Shown in pieces: positions 1 to 9,927 of a stretch of DNA of 64,000 bases. A program made the translations under genes and the position numbers. This DNA comes from Sanguibacter suaedae (GTDB lineage Bacteria > Actinomycetota > Actinomycetes > Actinomycetales > Cellulomonadaceae), in the NCBI RefSeq assembly GCF_016342785.1, contig NZ_JAEINH010000002.1, forward strand, positions 282,019 through 346,018. Direction: 5' to 3'. The notes beneath the pieces are model-generated. The model saw only the letters and a program-made list of their open reading frames with translations, searched no databases and was not told the DNA's origin. The first letter of the stretch is position 1; every line of letters begins with the position of its first letter.

Positions 1-212
1 AGGACGGTGTGGCGCTCCTGCCCCGGCCCACCATCGAGGGTGGGGAGGGCATCGGCCTCCGGAACCTCTTCTACGCCCTGCAGTGGTGGATCTTCGGTGC
101 GTTCGCCGTCCTGCTCTGGGCGCGCCTCGTGCGCGACGAGGCGCGGGGCGGGGTGGCCACGGTGGACGAGGACCCGTTCGCCGCGGTGGGCGACGTGGCC
201 CACCGCGGCTGA
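1..212 (+). CDS. SURF1-family cytochrome oxidase biogenesis protein (C-terminal end only)
   Basis: This is the 3' end of a gene that begins upstream of the window; codons run in frame from base 3 to a TGA at 210-212. The visible tail has a short glycine-rich stretch (EGGEGIGLRN), then a hydrophobic helix containing YALQWWIFGAFAVLLW and a charged cytoplasmic end. An NxxYAxQWWxF helix close to the C-terminus is typical of actinobacterial SURF1 proteins, which help assemble the heme a centre of cytochrome c oxidase in the membrane. Only about 70 residues are visible, so the family call rests on this one helix. It converges on the yceI-like gene with a 16-base gap. Confidence 0.6.
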   Translation, partial: DGVALLPRPTIEGGEGIGLRNLFYALQWWIFGAFAVLLWARLVRDEARGGVATVDEDPFAAVGDVAHRG

Positions 213-228
213 CGGGTCGTGCGGGGAC

Positions 229-906
229 CTACTTCGAGAGGGTGAGCAGCATCTCGACGGTCCCGGTGTCCTCGACCTTGACGAAGCCGAGGTCGGGGGC
301 GTCGATCCCGTAGTCGGAGAAGGCGACGGGCAGGGTGCCGCTGACCTCGACCCCGTCCGCCGTGGCCTGCGCCTGGAGGTCGACCACGACCTCCTGGGTC
401 TGGCCCGCGATGGTCATCTCGCCGGCGGCCTGGACGGAGACCGTGCCGTCGACGACGTCCGCGACGTCCACGGGCTCGGTGAGGGTGAAGGTGGCGGTGG
501 GGTGCTCCTCGGTGCGGAGGATGTCGAGGAACTGGCCGTCGCGGTTGCCCGAGTCGGAGGTGATGGTGGTCATGCTCACCTCGACGTCCGCCGCCGTGAG
601 CTCGGTGCCCTCCACCGTGAACGTACCGTCGACGTCGGATGTGCGTCCCACGACGGTGACGTCCTGGCCGTTGAGGACCTCCTCGACGCGGTACCCGGCC
701 TCGGAGCCGTCGGACACCTGCCACTCGCCGGCGAGGTCGTCCTCGGTGAGGGTCGCAGTGCCGTCCGTGGCGTCCTCGGTGTCCGAGAGCGCGAGCTCCT
801 CGGGGGCCTTGTCGTTCTGCACGGAGACGTACACGGCGGTGCCGACCACGACGAGGAGCACGACGGTGACGACGCCGGCGACGGCGATCAGGAGCTTTCT
901 GGGCAT
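229..906 (-). CDS. YceI-family membrane-anchored lipid-binding-like protein
   Basis: The 225-residue protein has one N-terminal membrane anchor (about residues 4-27) followed by an extracytoplasmic YceI-like domain. YceI proteins are small lipocalin-like beta barrels that bind isoprenoid-type lipids. Supporting motifs are GEWQVSDGSEAGYRVEE near residue 60, the SDSGNRDGQFLDILRTEEHPTATF-type region in the middle and the SDYGIDAP segment near the end. The N-terminal anchor replaces the cleaved signal of proteobacterial YceI. The ATG is preceded by a good ribosome site (GGAGGA). It lies 70 bases downstream of the ABC exporter pair and could be co-transcribed or have its own promoter. The ligand is unknown. 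Confidence 0.85.
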   Translation of the reverse strand: MPRKLLIAVAGVVTVVLLVVVGTAVYVSVQNDKAPEELALSDTEDATDGTATLTEDDLAGEWQVSDGSEAGYRVEEVLNGQDVTVVGRTSDVDGTFTVEGTELTAADVEVSMTTITSDSGNRDGQFLDILRTEEHPTATFTLTEPVDVADVVDGTVSVQAAGEMTIAGQTQEVVVDLQAQATADGVEVSGTLPVAFSDYGIDAPDLGFVKVEDTGTVEMLLTLSK

Positions 907-976
907 GTCTTCCTCCGGGGCTGCTGGGACGTGAGCAGCCCATTAGGACAGGCGACCCTGGGAAGCACCTGAAGGT

Positions 977-2719
977 TCAAGCTTGTTGCCAGGAGTGCCA
1001 CAGCCGCGCGTAGTCGCCCTCGGCAGCGACGAGCTCGTCGTGCGACCCGATCTCGGCGATGCGCCCGCCGTCGACGACGGCGACGCGGTCCGCGTCGTGC
1101 GCCGTGTGGAGGCGGTGGGCGATGGCGACGACGGTGCGACCGGTGAGGACCGCGTTGAGCGACCGCTCGAGGTGCCGTGCGGCCCGGGGGTCGAGCAGCG
1201 AGGTGGCCTCGTCGAGCACGAGCGTGTGCGGGTCGAGGAGCACCAGGCGCGCGAGCGCGACCTGCTGCGCCTGGGCGGGGCTGAGGACGTGCCCGCCCGA
1301 GCCGACCTCGGTGAGCAGGCCGTCCGGGAGGTCCTCCACCCACCCGCGCGCGTCGACGGCCTCGAGGGCGTCGAGGAGGGCGGCGTCGTCGGCCGTGACG
1401 TCGGCGAGCCGGAGGTTCTCGGCGATGGTGCCCACGAACACGTGGTGCTCCTGGGTGACGAGGGCGACGTGACGGCGCAGGTCCTCGAGGGGGAGCTCGA
1501 CGAGCGGCACCCCGCCGACCTTCACGGACCCGCCGGTGGGCGGGTGGATGCCCGCGAGCATCCGTCCGAGCGTCGACTTCCCGGCCCCGGAGGGTCCGAC
1601 GACGGCGAGGCGTTCGCCGACCACGAGGTCGAGGTCGATGCCGTGGAGGACGTCGTGGCCCGGACGGTAGGCGTAGCGGACCTCGGAGGCGACGACGTGC
1701 TCGTCGTCGGGAGAGCGGTCACCCGCCTCGCGGTCGCGGGCGACGAGGCCGACGCCGATGATGCGCGCCAGGGACGTGGCGGCGACCTGGGCCTCGTCGA
1801 GCCAGAAGATCAGCTCCCACACGGGGCCGATGAGCTGCATGGCGTAGAGCACCACGGTGGTCACGGCGCCGATGGTGACGGACCCGTTGGAGATGAGGAA
1901 CGCCCCCCACAGGAGGACCGCGATGGGCGCGATGACGAAGGCGCTGTCCATGCCGGGGATGAGGACGGTCCGGAGGTTCAGGGTGCGTCTCTCGGCGGCG
2001 AACGCCTCACTGAGGTCGGCCCGCACCCGCTCGCGGCGCCGTGCCCCGAGGCTCAGGGCGTCGACGGTGCGGGTGCCCTCGACGGACTCGGTGATGGTGC
2101 CGTTGAGGGTCGCGTACGCCGCGGACTCCCGCTGGTAGGCGGGCGCCGCACGCTTGAGGTACCAGCGGCCGATGACGAGGAAGATCGGGACCCCGACGAG
2201 CATCGCGAAGGCGACGAGCGGCGCGGTGACGAACGCCGCGGCGACCGTGAGGACGATCGTCACGGTCGACACGAGGATGCGTGGCACCCCGAACCGCACC
2301 GAGTGCTGGATGCGGTCGACGTCGTTGGTGGTGCGGCCCACGAGGTCACCGGTCCCGGAGCGTTCGACCGTGGAGAGGGGGAGCTCGGTGACGGTCGCGA
2401 GGAAGTCCTCGCGGAGGTCCGCGAAGACGGTCTCGCCGAAGACCATGGCGTTGCGCTGGGCGAACCGGATGAGCACGGTCTGGGCGAGCACGGCGAGGAC
2501 GAACACGAGGACGACCGTGTCCACCCTCTCGCGTGTGGTGCCCTGGGCGACGGCGTCGACGAGCCCGCCGAGGAGGAGCGGCCCGGCGAGCCCGGCCACG
2601 GCGGCGAGCGTGTGGAGGACGACGACGATCGTGAGTGGCCGGGCGTTGGCCCGCAGGAGCGCTGCGGAGTGCCTGCCGACGGTCGCGATGTCTGCGACCG
2701 GGAGTCTCGTCTCGTTCAT
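977..2719 (-). CDS. ABC exporter half-transporter, catalytic NBD with degenerate signature
   Basis: The 580-residue half-transporter has an N-terminal six-helix exporter membrane domain (about residues 25-310) and a C-terminal ATPase domain. Walker A is intact (GPSGAGKST), Walker B is intact (LVLDEATS) and the switch histidine is present (AHR), but the signature LSGGQ is altered to LSPAQ. Its start overlaps the stop of the upstream half-transporter (ATGA), with GAGGAGG just before it, so the two are translated together and presumably form a heterodimer. The two subunits are complementary: this one supplies the functional Walker A/B and the partner supplies a consensus LSGGQ. Substrate is unknown; related actinobacterial pairs export drugs, lipids or peptides. 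Confidence 0.9.
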   Translation of the reverse strand: MNETRLPVADIATVGRHSAALLRANARPLTIVVVLHTLAAVAGLAGPLLLGGLVDAVAQGTTRERVDTVVLVFVLAVLAQTVLIRFAQRNAMVFGETVFADLREDFLATVTELPLSTVERSGTGDLVGRTTNDVDRIQHSVRFGVPRILVSTVTIVLTVAAAFVTAPLVAFAMLVGVPIFLVIGRWYLKRAAPAYQRESAAYATLNGTITESVEGTRTVDALSLGARRRERVRADLSEAFAAERRTLNLRTVLIPGMDSAFVIAPIAVLLWGAFLISNGSVTIGAVTTVVLYAMQLIGPVWELIFWLDEAQVAATSLARIIGVGLVARDREAGDRSPDDEHVVASEVRYAYRPGHDVLHGIDLDLVVGERLAVVGPSGAGKSTLGRMLAGIHPPTGGSVKVGGVPLVELPLEDLRRHVALVTQEHHVFVGTIAENLRLADVTADDAALLDALEAVDARGWVEDLPDGLLTEVGSGGHVLSPAQAQQVALARLVLLDPHTLVLDEATSLLDPRAARHLERSLNAVLTGRTVVAIAHRLHTAHDADRVAVVDGGRIAEIGSHDELVAAEGDYARLWHSWQQA

Positions 2720-4500
2720 CGGGTCACCTCCTCGGTGTGGTCGTGCGTGGGTCCTGCCGGGACGGGGTCCTCGGTGAGGGTGCGGCCGACGACGGCGCGG
2801 TAGTGGTCGTGGTCCTCGCCGGTGCCGGCGAGGAGCTCCCGGTGCGTCCCGTGGAGGACCACCTGGTCGTCGCGGAGGACGACGACCTCGTCGACGTGGT
2901 CGAGGACGAGAGGGCTGGCCGTGACGACGAGGGTGGAGCGGCCGCGGCGCGCGGCGGTGAGCCGCTCGGCGATGCGGGCCTCGGTGTGCGCGTCGACGGC
3001 GCTCGTCGGCTCGACGAGCACGAGGTGCTCGGCCTCGGTGAGGAGCGCCCGGGCGAGGGCGACACGCTGGCGCTGTCCGCCCGACAGGGACCGCCCCTTC
3101 TCGGGGAGGTCGCCGTCGAGGCCGCCGGGGGTGGAGTCGAGCACGTCCTGCGCGTCGGCGACGTGCAGCGCGGCGAGGATCTCCTCGTCGGTCGCGCGGT
3201 CCCGGACGTCGAGCTCGCCGCGGAGCACCCCGGAGAACAGGTGCGGCGTCGCCTCGGCGACCACGACGCGGTGGCGGAGCTCGTCCTTGTCGATGTCGTG
3301 GACGAGGACGCCGCCGAGGCGCACGGGCGTCTCGCGGTCGGCGACGTCGTCGAACCGTCCGAGACGCGTGGCCACGCGCGCGGAGTCGTCGGGGTGGGCG
3401 CTCACGAGCGCCACGACGCGGTCCCCGGGCAGCGTGAGGCCGCTCGCCTCGTCGACGAGCGCGGCGCCCGGGGCGGGCGCGTCGGCGGTGCCGGGCGTCG
3501 CGCCGGTCGCGGGGACCACCTGCAGGACGCGGATGATCTTGCGCACCGAGACCACCGCGCGCGTGGTGATCTGCAGGGTCTGCGTGAGGTTCTGCATGGG
3601 CCACGTGAGGAAGGCCGCGTAGCCGTAGAACGTCACCAGCTGACCCGGGGTGATGGACCCGTCCACTGCACGGACGGCGCCGAGCCACAGGACGAGGGCG
3701 ACGAAGAGGCCGGGCAGCAGCACCTGGAGGGCGTCGAGGTAGGACTGCGTGGTGGCGACGCGCACCCCGGCCTCGCGCACGGCCTGCGACTGGCGGCGGT
3801 AGCGGTCGGTGAAGACGCCCTCGCCGCCGATGCCGCGCAGGATGCGCAGCCCGGAGACGGTGTCGGCACCCAGCGTGGTGAGGCGCCCGGAGGCCTCGCG
3901 CTGGGCTGACTGGCGCCGGTGCAGGGGCCGGACGAGCAGACCGAGGATCGCTGCGACGGCGGGCAGGCCGACGACGACGACCAGCCCGAGCGTGACGGAC
4001 GTGCGGAGCATGAGGACGGCGACGGCCGCGTACGCCACGAGGCTCCCGATGAGGCGTGCGGCGTTGAAGAAGAACTCGCCGACGCGCATCGCGTCGGTCG
4101 CGACGGTGGCGACCACCTCACCGGTGGGGATGTCCTCGGTGACCCGGTCGCCGCTGCGGCTCACCTTGTCGCCGACCAGCTGGGACGTCCCGAACGCGGC
4201 ACGCAACCAGTTCTGCACGTCGAACCGGTGCCCGAAGGCGCTCGCGACCACCTGGACGACGCCCGCCGCGAGCATGATGCCCGCCCACCGCAGGAGCTCC
4301 GGGCCCAGGCCCTTCTCCAGCCCCTCGTCGAGCGCGTGCCCCAGGACGTACGGCATGAGGGCCTGCGCGAGGAAGGTGAGGATCCCGCAGGTCACGGCCG
4401 CCGCGAGGACACCGCGCTGCCGCCGGGCCTGCCACGCGAGGTAGGCGGCGGGCGACGTCAGCGGAGGCCGACCGGGATCTGGGAGAGGGAGGGAGCGCAC
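2716..4500 (-). CDS. ABC exporter half-transporter with degenerate nucleotide-binding site
   Basis: This is the first gene of the exporter pair, about 594 residues, with an exporter membrane domain (roughly residues 20-300) and an ATPase domain. The ATPase half keeps a perfect LSGGQRQR signature but has lost the rest. The Walker A position reads VSAHPDDSARVA with no GKS, the Walker B aspartate is valine (LVLVEPTS), and the switch histidine is replaced (VVTASPLVL). It therefore cannot hydrolyse ATP alone and should act only as partner for the downstream subunit. No Shine-Dalgarno precedes the in-frame starts. I chose GTG at 4500 because TAATGT lies 8 bases upstream, as in leaderless genes here; ATG at 4512 and GTG at 4539 are alternatives. 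Confidence 0.85.
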   Translation of the reverse strand: MRSLPLPDPGRPPLTSPAAYLAWQARRQRGVLAAAVTCGILTFLAQALMPYVLGHALDEGLEKGLGPELLRWAGIMLAAGVVQVVASAFGHRFDVQNWLRAAFGTSQLVGDKVSRSGDRVTEDIPTGEVVATVATDAMRVGEFFFNAARLIGSLVAYAAVAVLMLRTSVTLGLVVVVGLPAVAAILGLLVRPLHRRQSAQREASGRLTTLGADTVSGLRILRGIGGEGVFTDRYRRQSQAVREAGVRVATTQSYLDALQVLLPGLFVALVLWLGAVRAVDGSITPGQLVTFYGYAAFLTWPMQNLTQTLQITTRAVVSVRKIIRVLQVVPATGATPGTADAPAPGAALVDEASGLTLPGDRVVALVSAHPDDSARVATRLGRFDDVADRETPVRLGGVLVHDIDKDELRHRVVVAEATPHLFSGVLRGELDVRDRATDEEILAALHVADAQDVLDSTPGGLDGDLPEKGRSLSGGQRQRVALARALLTEAEHLVLVEPTSAVDAHTEARIAERLTAARRGRSTLVVTASPLVLDHVDEVVVLRDDQVVLHGTHRELLAGTGEDHDHYRAVVGRTLTEDPVPAGPTHDHTEEVTR

Positions 4501-4504
4501 GTTG

Positions 4505-4516
4505 CCTAACATTAGG
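4505..4516. promoter_or_regulatory. Inverted repeat in the divergent ABC exporter / DUF3817 promoter region
   Basis: CCTAA-CA-TTAGG is a perfect 5-bp-arm inverted repeat lying in the 64 bases between the divergent ABC exporter and DUF3817 genes. On the minus strand it overlaps the TAATGT hexamer proposed as the -10 element of the exporter. It could bind a regulator of one or both genes. No matching regulator gene is adjacent. Confidence 0.35.
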
Positions 4517-4564
4517 TGCTGGTCCCGACACCGGGCCACGGTTTATAGGAAGGGTCGCCCGCTC

Positions 4565-4933
4565 ATGACCACACCCACGCAGGCACGCTCGTCGATCATC
4601 GCGGCGGGGGTGGGCGCTCTCCGGCGGTACCGCGCCATGGCGTACGTCACGGGCGTGATGCTCCTCCTCCTGGTCGTCGAGATGGTCCTCGTCTACGGCG
4701 TGCGCATCGACGACGACGCCAAGCGGTGGATCGCGTGGATCCCCTTCGCCCACGGGTGGATCTACGTCCTGTACCTGGTCACCGTCGTCGACCTGTGGAG
4801 CAAGATGCGGTGGCGGCTGGGACGCCTCGTCGTCATGGTCCTCGGCGGCGTGGTGCCCGTCATGTCCTTCGTCGTGGAGAAGCGCGTCCACGCCGACGCC
4901 GACGCCAAGATCGCCGCCGCCCGGGCGCTGTGA
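4565..4933 (+). CDS. DUF3817-family small integral membrane protein
   Basis: The 122-residue protein has about three hydrophobic helices (near residues 22-44, 55-77 and 85-103) and a short charged tail. The pattern, including HGWIYVLYLVTVVDLWSKMRW, fits the DUF3817 family, small actinobacterial membrane proteins of unknown function. AGGAAGGG lies about ten bases before the ATG. The stop overlaps the start of the following secreted protein (GTGA), so the two are translationally coupled. It is divergent from the ABC exporter with a shared 64-base regulatory region. Confidence 0.8.
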   Translation: MTTPTQARSSIIAAGVGALRRYRAMAYVTGVMLLLLVVEMVLVYGVRIDDDAKRWIAWIPFAHGWIYVLYLVTVVDLWSKMRWRLGRLVVMVLGGVVPVMSFVVEKRVHADADAKIAAARAL

Positions 4934-5418
4934 CCGTCCGACCGGTGGCCGTCGCGCTCACGCTGGTGCTCGGCCTGGGGCAGGGGCTCGCGGCCGCGCC
5001 GGTCGACCACGGCGACGGTCCCTACGCGGACCGCCTGTGCGGTGATACCGGGATCGAGGCCTCCCTGTGCGCGATCGACCGGCAGGTCCTCGTCGCGCAG
5101 CAGGGCCAGGAGCACCGCGACCGTGCGATCGCGGACGGCGCGACGTGCGAGCTGCGATCGTCGCTCTGGGTGTGCGCCGGGGTCCGGTCCGTCCTCGCGC
5201 AGCGCGGCGGGACCACGTACGGCGACACGTTCCTCACACCCGTGGAGCCTGGCCCTGTGGACCCCGACCTCGTCGCGCACGAGCTCGAGCACGTCCGTCA
5301 GTGGCGGCTCTTCGGTCCGGACCTCGCCGTCCTCTACCTCCGCGAGGGGATCGACCCCTGCACCAACTACTTCGAGGAGTCCGCGGACCTCGACGCCGGA
5401 GGCTACACCTGTGGCTGA
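4930..5418 (+). CDS. Predicted secreted zincin-like protein with HELEH motif
   Basis: I do not recognise a named family. The 162-residue protein starts with a signal-peptide-like segment (VAVALTLVLGLGQGLAAA, cleavage near residue 22). It then has four or more cysteines that could form disulfides and, at residues 117-121, HELEH, which fits the HExxH zinc-protease signature and is followed by VRQW. About 28 residues later comes EESADLDAGG, where E149/E150 or D153 could be the third zinc ligand, as in gluzincin-like or DUF4157-type domains. The GTG start overlaps the TGA of the DUF3817 gene. Whether it is an active peptidase or a zinc-binding domain with another role cannot be told from sequence. 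Confidence 0.6.
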   Translation: MTVRPVAVALTLVLGLGQGLAAAPVDHGDGPYADRLCGDTGIEASLCAIDRQVLVAQQGQEHRDRAIADGATCELRSSLWVCAGVRSVLAQRGGTTYGDTFLTPVEPGPVDPDLVAHELEHVRQWRLFGPDLAVLYLREGIDPCTNYFEESADLDAGGYTCG

Positions 5419-5472
5419 ACCGCCGTCGGTAGAGTCGTGCACGTCCGCCCACGACGCACGCAGAGGACCGCG

Positions 5473-6657
5473 ATGACCCCCGCCCCCGCCTTCCCGCCGC
5501 TCGTCGCAGAGTCCGGTCCGCTGTCCCCGACGGAGGCCGCCCGCTACGCCCGGCACATGACGCTCCCGCAGGTCGGCGCGGCAGGCCAGCGTCGTCTGAA
5601 GAACGCCCGCGTCCTCGTGGTGGGGGCCGGCGGGCTCGGCAGCCCCGCCCTCCTCTACCTCGCCGCTGCGGGGATCGGCACGCTCGGCGTGGTCGACGAC
5701 GACGTCGTCGACGAGTCGAACCTCCAGCGGCAGGTCGTCCACCGCACCCGGGACGTCGGGCGGCCGAAGGTCGAGTCGGCCCGCGACGCGGTCCTCGAGC
5801 TCAACCCGCACGTCGACGTCCGCGTCCACCCGGTCCGGCTCACCGCGGACAACGCCCTCGACGTGCTGCGCGGCTACGACCTCGTCCTCGACGGCGCGGA
5901 CAACTTCTCCACCCGGTACCTCGTGAGCGACGCGTGCACCATCCTCGGGATCCCCGAGGTGTGGGGGTCCATCTTCCGCTTCCAGGGCCAGACGAGCGTC
6001 TTCTGGTCCTCGCCGCCCGAGGGCTTCCCGGCCGTCACGTACCGGGACCTGTTCCCCGACCCGCCGCCGCCCGGTTCCGTCCCGAGCTGCGCCGAGGGTG
6101 GCGTCCTCGGTGCGCTCTGCGCGACCGTCGGGTCGGTCATGGTCACCGAGGCCCTCAAGATCGTCACCGGTGCGGGCACGCCGCTCCTGGGTCGGCTCGC
6201 GGTCTACGACGCCCTCGACCTCACGTGGCGCCAGCTCGAGATCGAGCCCGACCCGGGCCTCGAGCGCGTGACGACGCTCGCCGCCGTCGACGCGTCCTGC
6301 GCGCTCCCCGTCCAGGAGAGCGCGCCTGCGTCGACCGCGCCTGACGAGATCACCCCCGCCCGCCTCGCCGCGGACCTCGACCGCGGGACGCTCCTCCTCG
6401 TCGACGTCCGCGAGGACTTCGAGCGCGACATCGTCTCGGTCCCCGGATCCACCCACGTCCCCCTCGGCACCCTCCTCGACGGGGGCCTCGCGGACCTCCC
6501 GCGCGACCGGCCCGTCGCGTTCCTCTGCAAGTCGGGGGCGCGCTCGCGGACCGCGGTCGACGCGGCACGGGCCGCCGGACTCACGGACGCGGTGACGGTC
6601 ACCGGGGGAGTGCTCGCCTGGGTGCGGGACGTCGACCCCACGCAGCCCACCTACTGA
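5473..6657 (+). CDS. moeB: ThiF/MoeB-type sulfur-carrier adenylyltransferase fused to rhodanese
   Basis: The 394-residue protein has a ThiF/MoeB adenylyltransferase domain (about 20-265, with the VVGAGGLGSP nucleotide loop and the conserved PSCAEGGVLG cysteine region). A C-terminal rhodanese domain (about 300-390) has active-site Cys352 in CKSGARS. This architecture activates the C-terminal glycine pair of MoaD- or ThiS-like carriers and can load sulfur on them. The usual zinc-binding CxxC pairs of MoeB are absent (TYRDLFPDPPPPG replaces the first). The ATG follows AGAGGACC. It lies 1.9 kb from thiS with no other ThiF nearby, so it may serve thiamine as well as molybdopterin synthesis; that is inference. 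Confidence 0.85.
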   Translation: MTPAPAFPPLVAESGPLSPTEAARYARHMTLPQVGAAGQRRLKNARVLVVGAGGLGSPALLYLAAAGIGTLGVVDDDVVDESNLQRQVVHRTRDVGRPKVESARDAVLELNPHVDVRVHPVRLTADNALDVLRGYDLVLDGADNFSTRYLVSDACTILGIPEVWGSIFRFQGQTSVFWSSPPEGFPAVTYRDLFPDPPPPGSVPSCAEGGVLGALCATVGSVMVTEALKIVTGAGTPLLGRLAVYDALDLTWRQLEIEPDPGLERVTTLAAVDASCALPVQESAPASTAPDEITPARLAADLDRGTLLLVDVREDFERDIVSVPGSTHVPLGTLLDGGLADLPRDRPVAFLCKSGARSRTAVDAARAAGLTDAVTVTGGVLAWVRDVDPTQPTY

Positions 6658-6663
6658 CGACGG

Positions 6664-6677
6664 GACCCCCCGGGGTC
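6664..6677. terminator. Short hairpin between moeB and fluC genes
   Basis: GACCCC-CC-GGGGTC lies between the converging moeB and fluC2 stop codons. The stem is short and there is no T-tract, so this is only a plausible bidirectional terminator. Confidence 0.35.
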
Positions 6678-6717
6678 GTGACGAGGTGCGGGCGGGCCGG
6701 GTCGGGTTCCTCGAAGG

Positions 6718-7077
6718 TCAGAGCGACGCGACCGCGATCCCGCACGCGACGGCGGCGACCGTGAGGACCACGGTCCCGAGCGAGGAGAGCACCGCGAGGG
6801 CGAACCGGCGGTCCTGCACGAGACGGACGGTGTCGATCATCGCGGTCGAGAAGGTCGTGAATCCGCCGCAGAAACCCGTCGTGGCCGCGAGGACGAGGAG
6901 CACCGGGAGCTCCGTCCGCAACGCCGCTCCGGCGACCAGCCCGAGGAGCAGCGATCCCGTGACGTTGACGACGAGGGTGGGGACGGGCGTGGACCAGCGG
7001 CGGCGCACCTCGCCGTCCACGACGAACCGGGTCGCGGCACCGAGTCCGCCGAGGAGCATGACGACGAGGAGCGTCAC
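6718..7077 (-). CDS. crcB: FluC/CrcB fluoride channel subunit (second of a pair)
   Basis: The 119-residue protein has four membrane helices and the Fluc signatures GxxGAATRF near the N-terminus, NVTGSLLLG in helix 2 and GFCGGFTTFSTAMID in the helix-3 break. Fluc channels are dual-topology dimers that export fluoride. The GTG start overlaps the TGA of the upstream fluC gene (GTGA), so the two subunits are made together, as expected for the heterodimeric Fluc pairs common in Gram-positive bacteria. No fluoride riboswitch is recognisable upstream of the pair. Confidence 0.92.
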   Translation of the reverse strand: MTLLVVMLLGGLGAATRFVVDGEVRRRWSTPVPTLVVNVTGSLLLGLVAGAALRTELPVLLVLAATTGFCGGFTTFSTAMIDTVRLVQDRRFALAVLSSLGTVVLTVAAVACGIAVASL

Positions 7078-7499
7078 GAGACCCTCCCGGACCGTCGCGT
7101 CGCACGACGGGACGCGATTCGCACCCCGGCCAGGCAGACGACCACGCCGAGCACCACCGATGTGATCGCGTACGCCGCGGCCGTGCCGACCGACCCGGCG
7201 GCGAGGAGCCGCTCGACCTCGAGCGCCAGGCCGGAGAACGTCGTGAGACCGCCGAGCGCACCGGTCCCGGCGGCGAGCCGCACGTCGCGCGCCCGACGGG
7301 TCTCCGGGCCCCGGTGCACGAGCGTCTCGAGGAGGAGCCCGAGGAGGAACGCCCCGAGGACGTTCGCACCGAGGGTGGCGTACGGCCACCCGTCCCGGAC
7401 GGGCACGGCCTGCGCGAGGAGGTACCGCGCTCCCGACCCGACGGCCCCTCCGGCGGCGACGAGCAGCACGAGACGGGGCTCGAGGTGGGGCTGACGCAC
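7074..7499 (-). CDS. crcB: FluC/CrcB fluoride channel subunit (first of a pair)
   Basis: This 141-residue paralogue of the next gene has four helices. It shows GGAVGSGARYLLA, GANVLGAFLLGLL and the central GTGALGGLTTFSGLALE motif, the last corresponding to the sodium-binding break region. I chose GTG at 7499 because GGAAGGAG lies five to six bases upstream; the in-frame ATG at 7526 has no ribosome site. The stop overlaps the second subunit's start. Together they should form one heterodimeric fluoride exporter in the cytoplasmic membrane. The pair lies 37 bases after thiG on the same strand, so read-through from the TPP-controlled thi operon is possible. Confidence 0.92.
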   Translation of the reverse strand: MRQPHLEPRLVLLVAAGGAVGSGARYLLAQAVPVRDGWPYATLGANVLGAFLLGLLLETLVHRGPETRRARDVRLAAGTGALGGLTTFSGLALEVERLLAAGSVGTAAAYAITSVVLGVVVCLAGVRIASRRATRRSGRVS

Positions 7500-7536
7500 G
7501 GGACTCCTTCCGGACGCCGTCAGCATAGTGGCGGCG

Positions 7537-9811
<2,275 letters not shown>

Positions 9812-9814
9812 GCG

Positions 9815-9900
9815 CGTGCTCCCTTCGCTGGAATGACCCAGAGCAGGTTCGACGGTCGGCGGAGTCGCCCTCTCAGCCCCACCCTGTGCGGGGCTCCCGT
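9815..9900 (-). ncRNA. TPP riboswitch (THI element) upstream of thiO
   Basis: Read on the minus strand, the region carries the conserved THI-box core: the helix-forming GGGGCTGAGAGGGCGAC, then CGAACCTG, then GGGTCATTCCAGCGAAGGGAG. CTGAGA and the ACCTG...GGGTnATnCCAGCG segment are the pyrimidine-sensing and pyrophosphate-sensing elements of the TPP aptamer. The last bases, GAAGGGAG, are the thiO ribosome-binding site, ending about ten bases before its ATG. This suggests TPP represses translation by sequestering that site. It points only at thiO-S-G; thiE on the other strand lies outside it. Confidence 0.95.
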
Positions 9901-9913
9901 GCAGACGTCACAG

Positions 9914-9919
9914 TACACT
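9914..9919 (+). promoter_or_regulatory. -10 element of a leaderless thiE promoter
   Basis: TACACT ends 8 bases before the thiE ATG and there is no Shine-Dalgarno, so transcription probably begins at or within two bases of the start codon. No good -35 is seen. Confidence 0.5.
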
Positions 9920-9927
9920 CACGGCCC

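Noticed and set aside
4505-4516. Iron-regulator (DtxR/IdeR) box
   Set aside because: The half-sites are in the opposite order (CCTAA-TTAGG instead of TTAGG...CCTAA) and the spacing does not fit, so only a generic dyad is claimed.
7037-7536. Fluoride riboswitch for the FluC pair
   Set aside because: The intergenic space before the first fluC is only 37 bases after thiG and shows no crcB-motif core.
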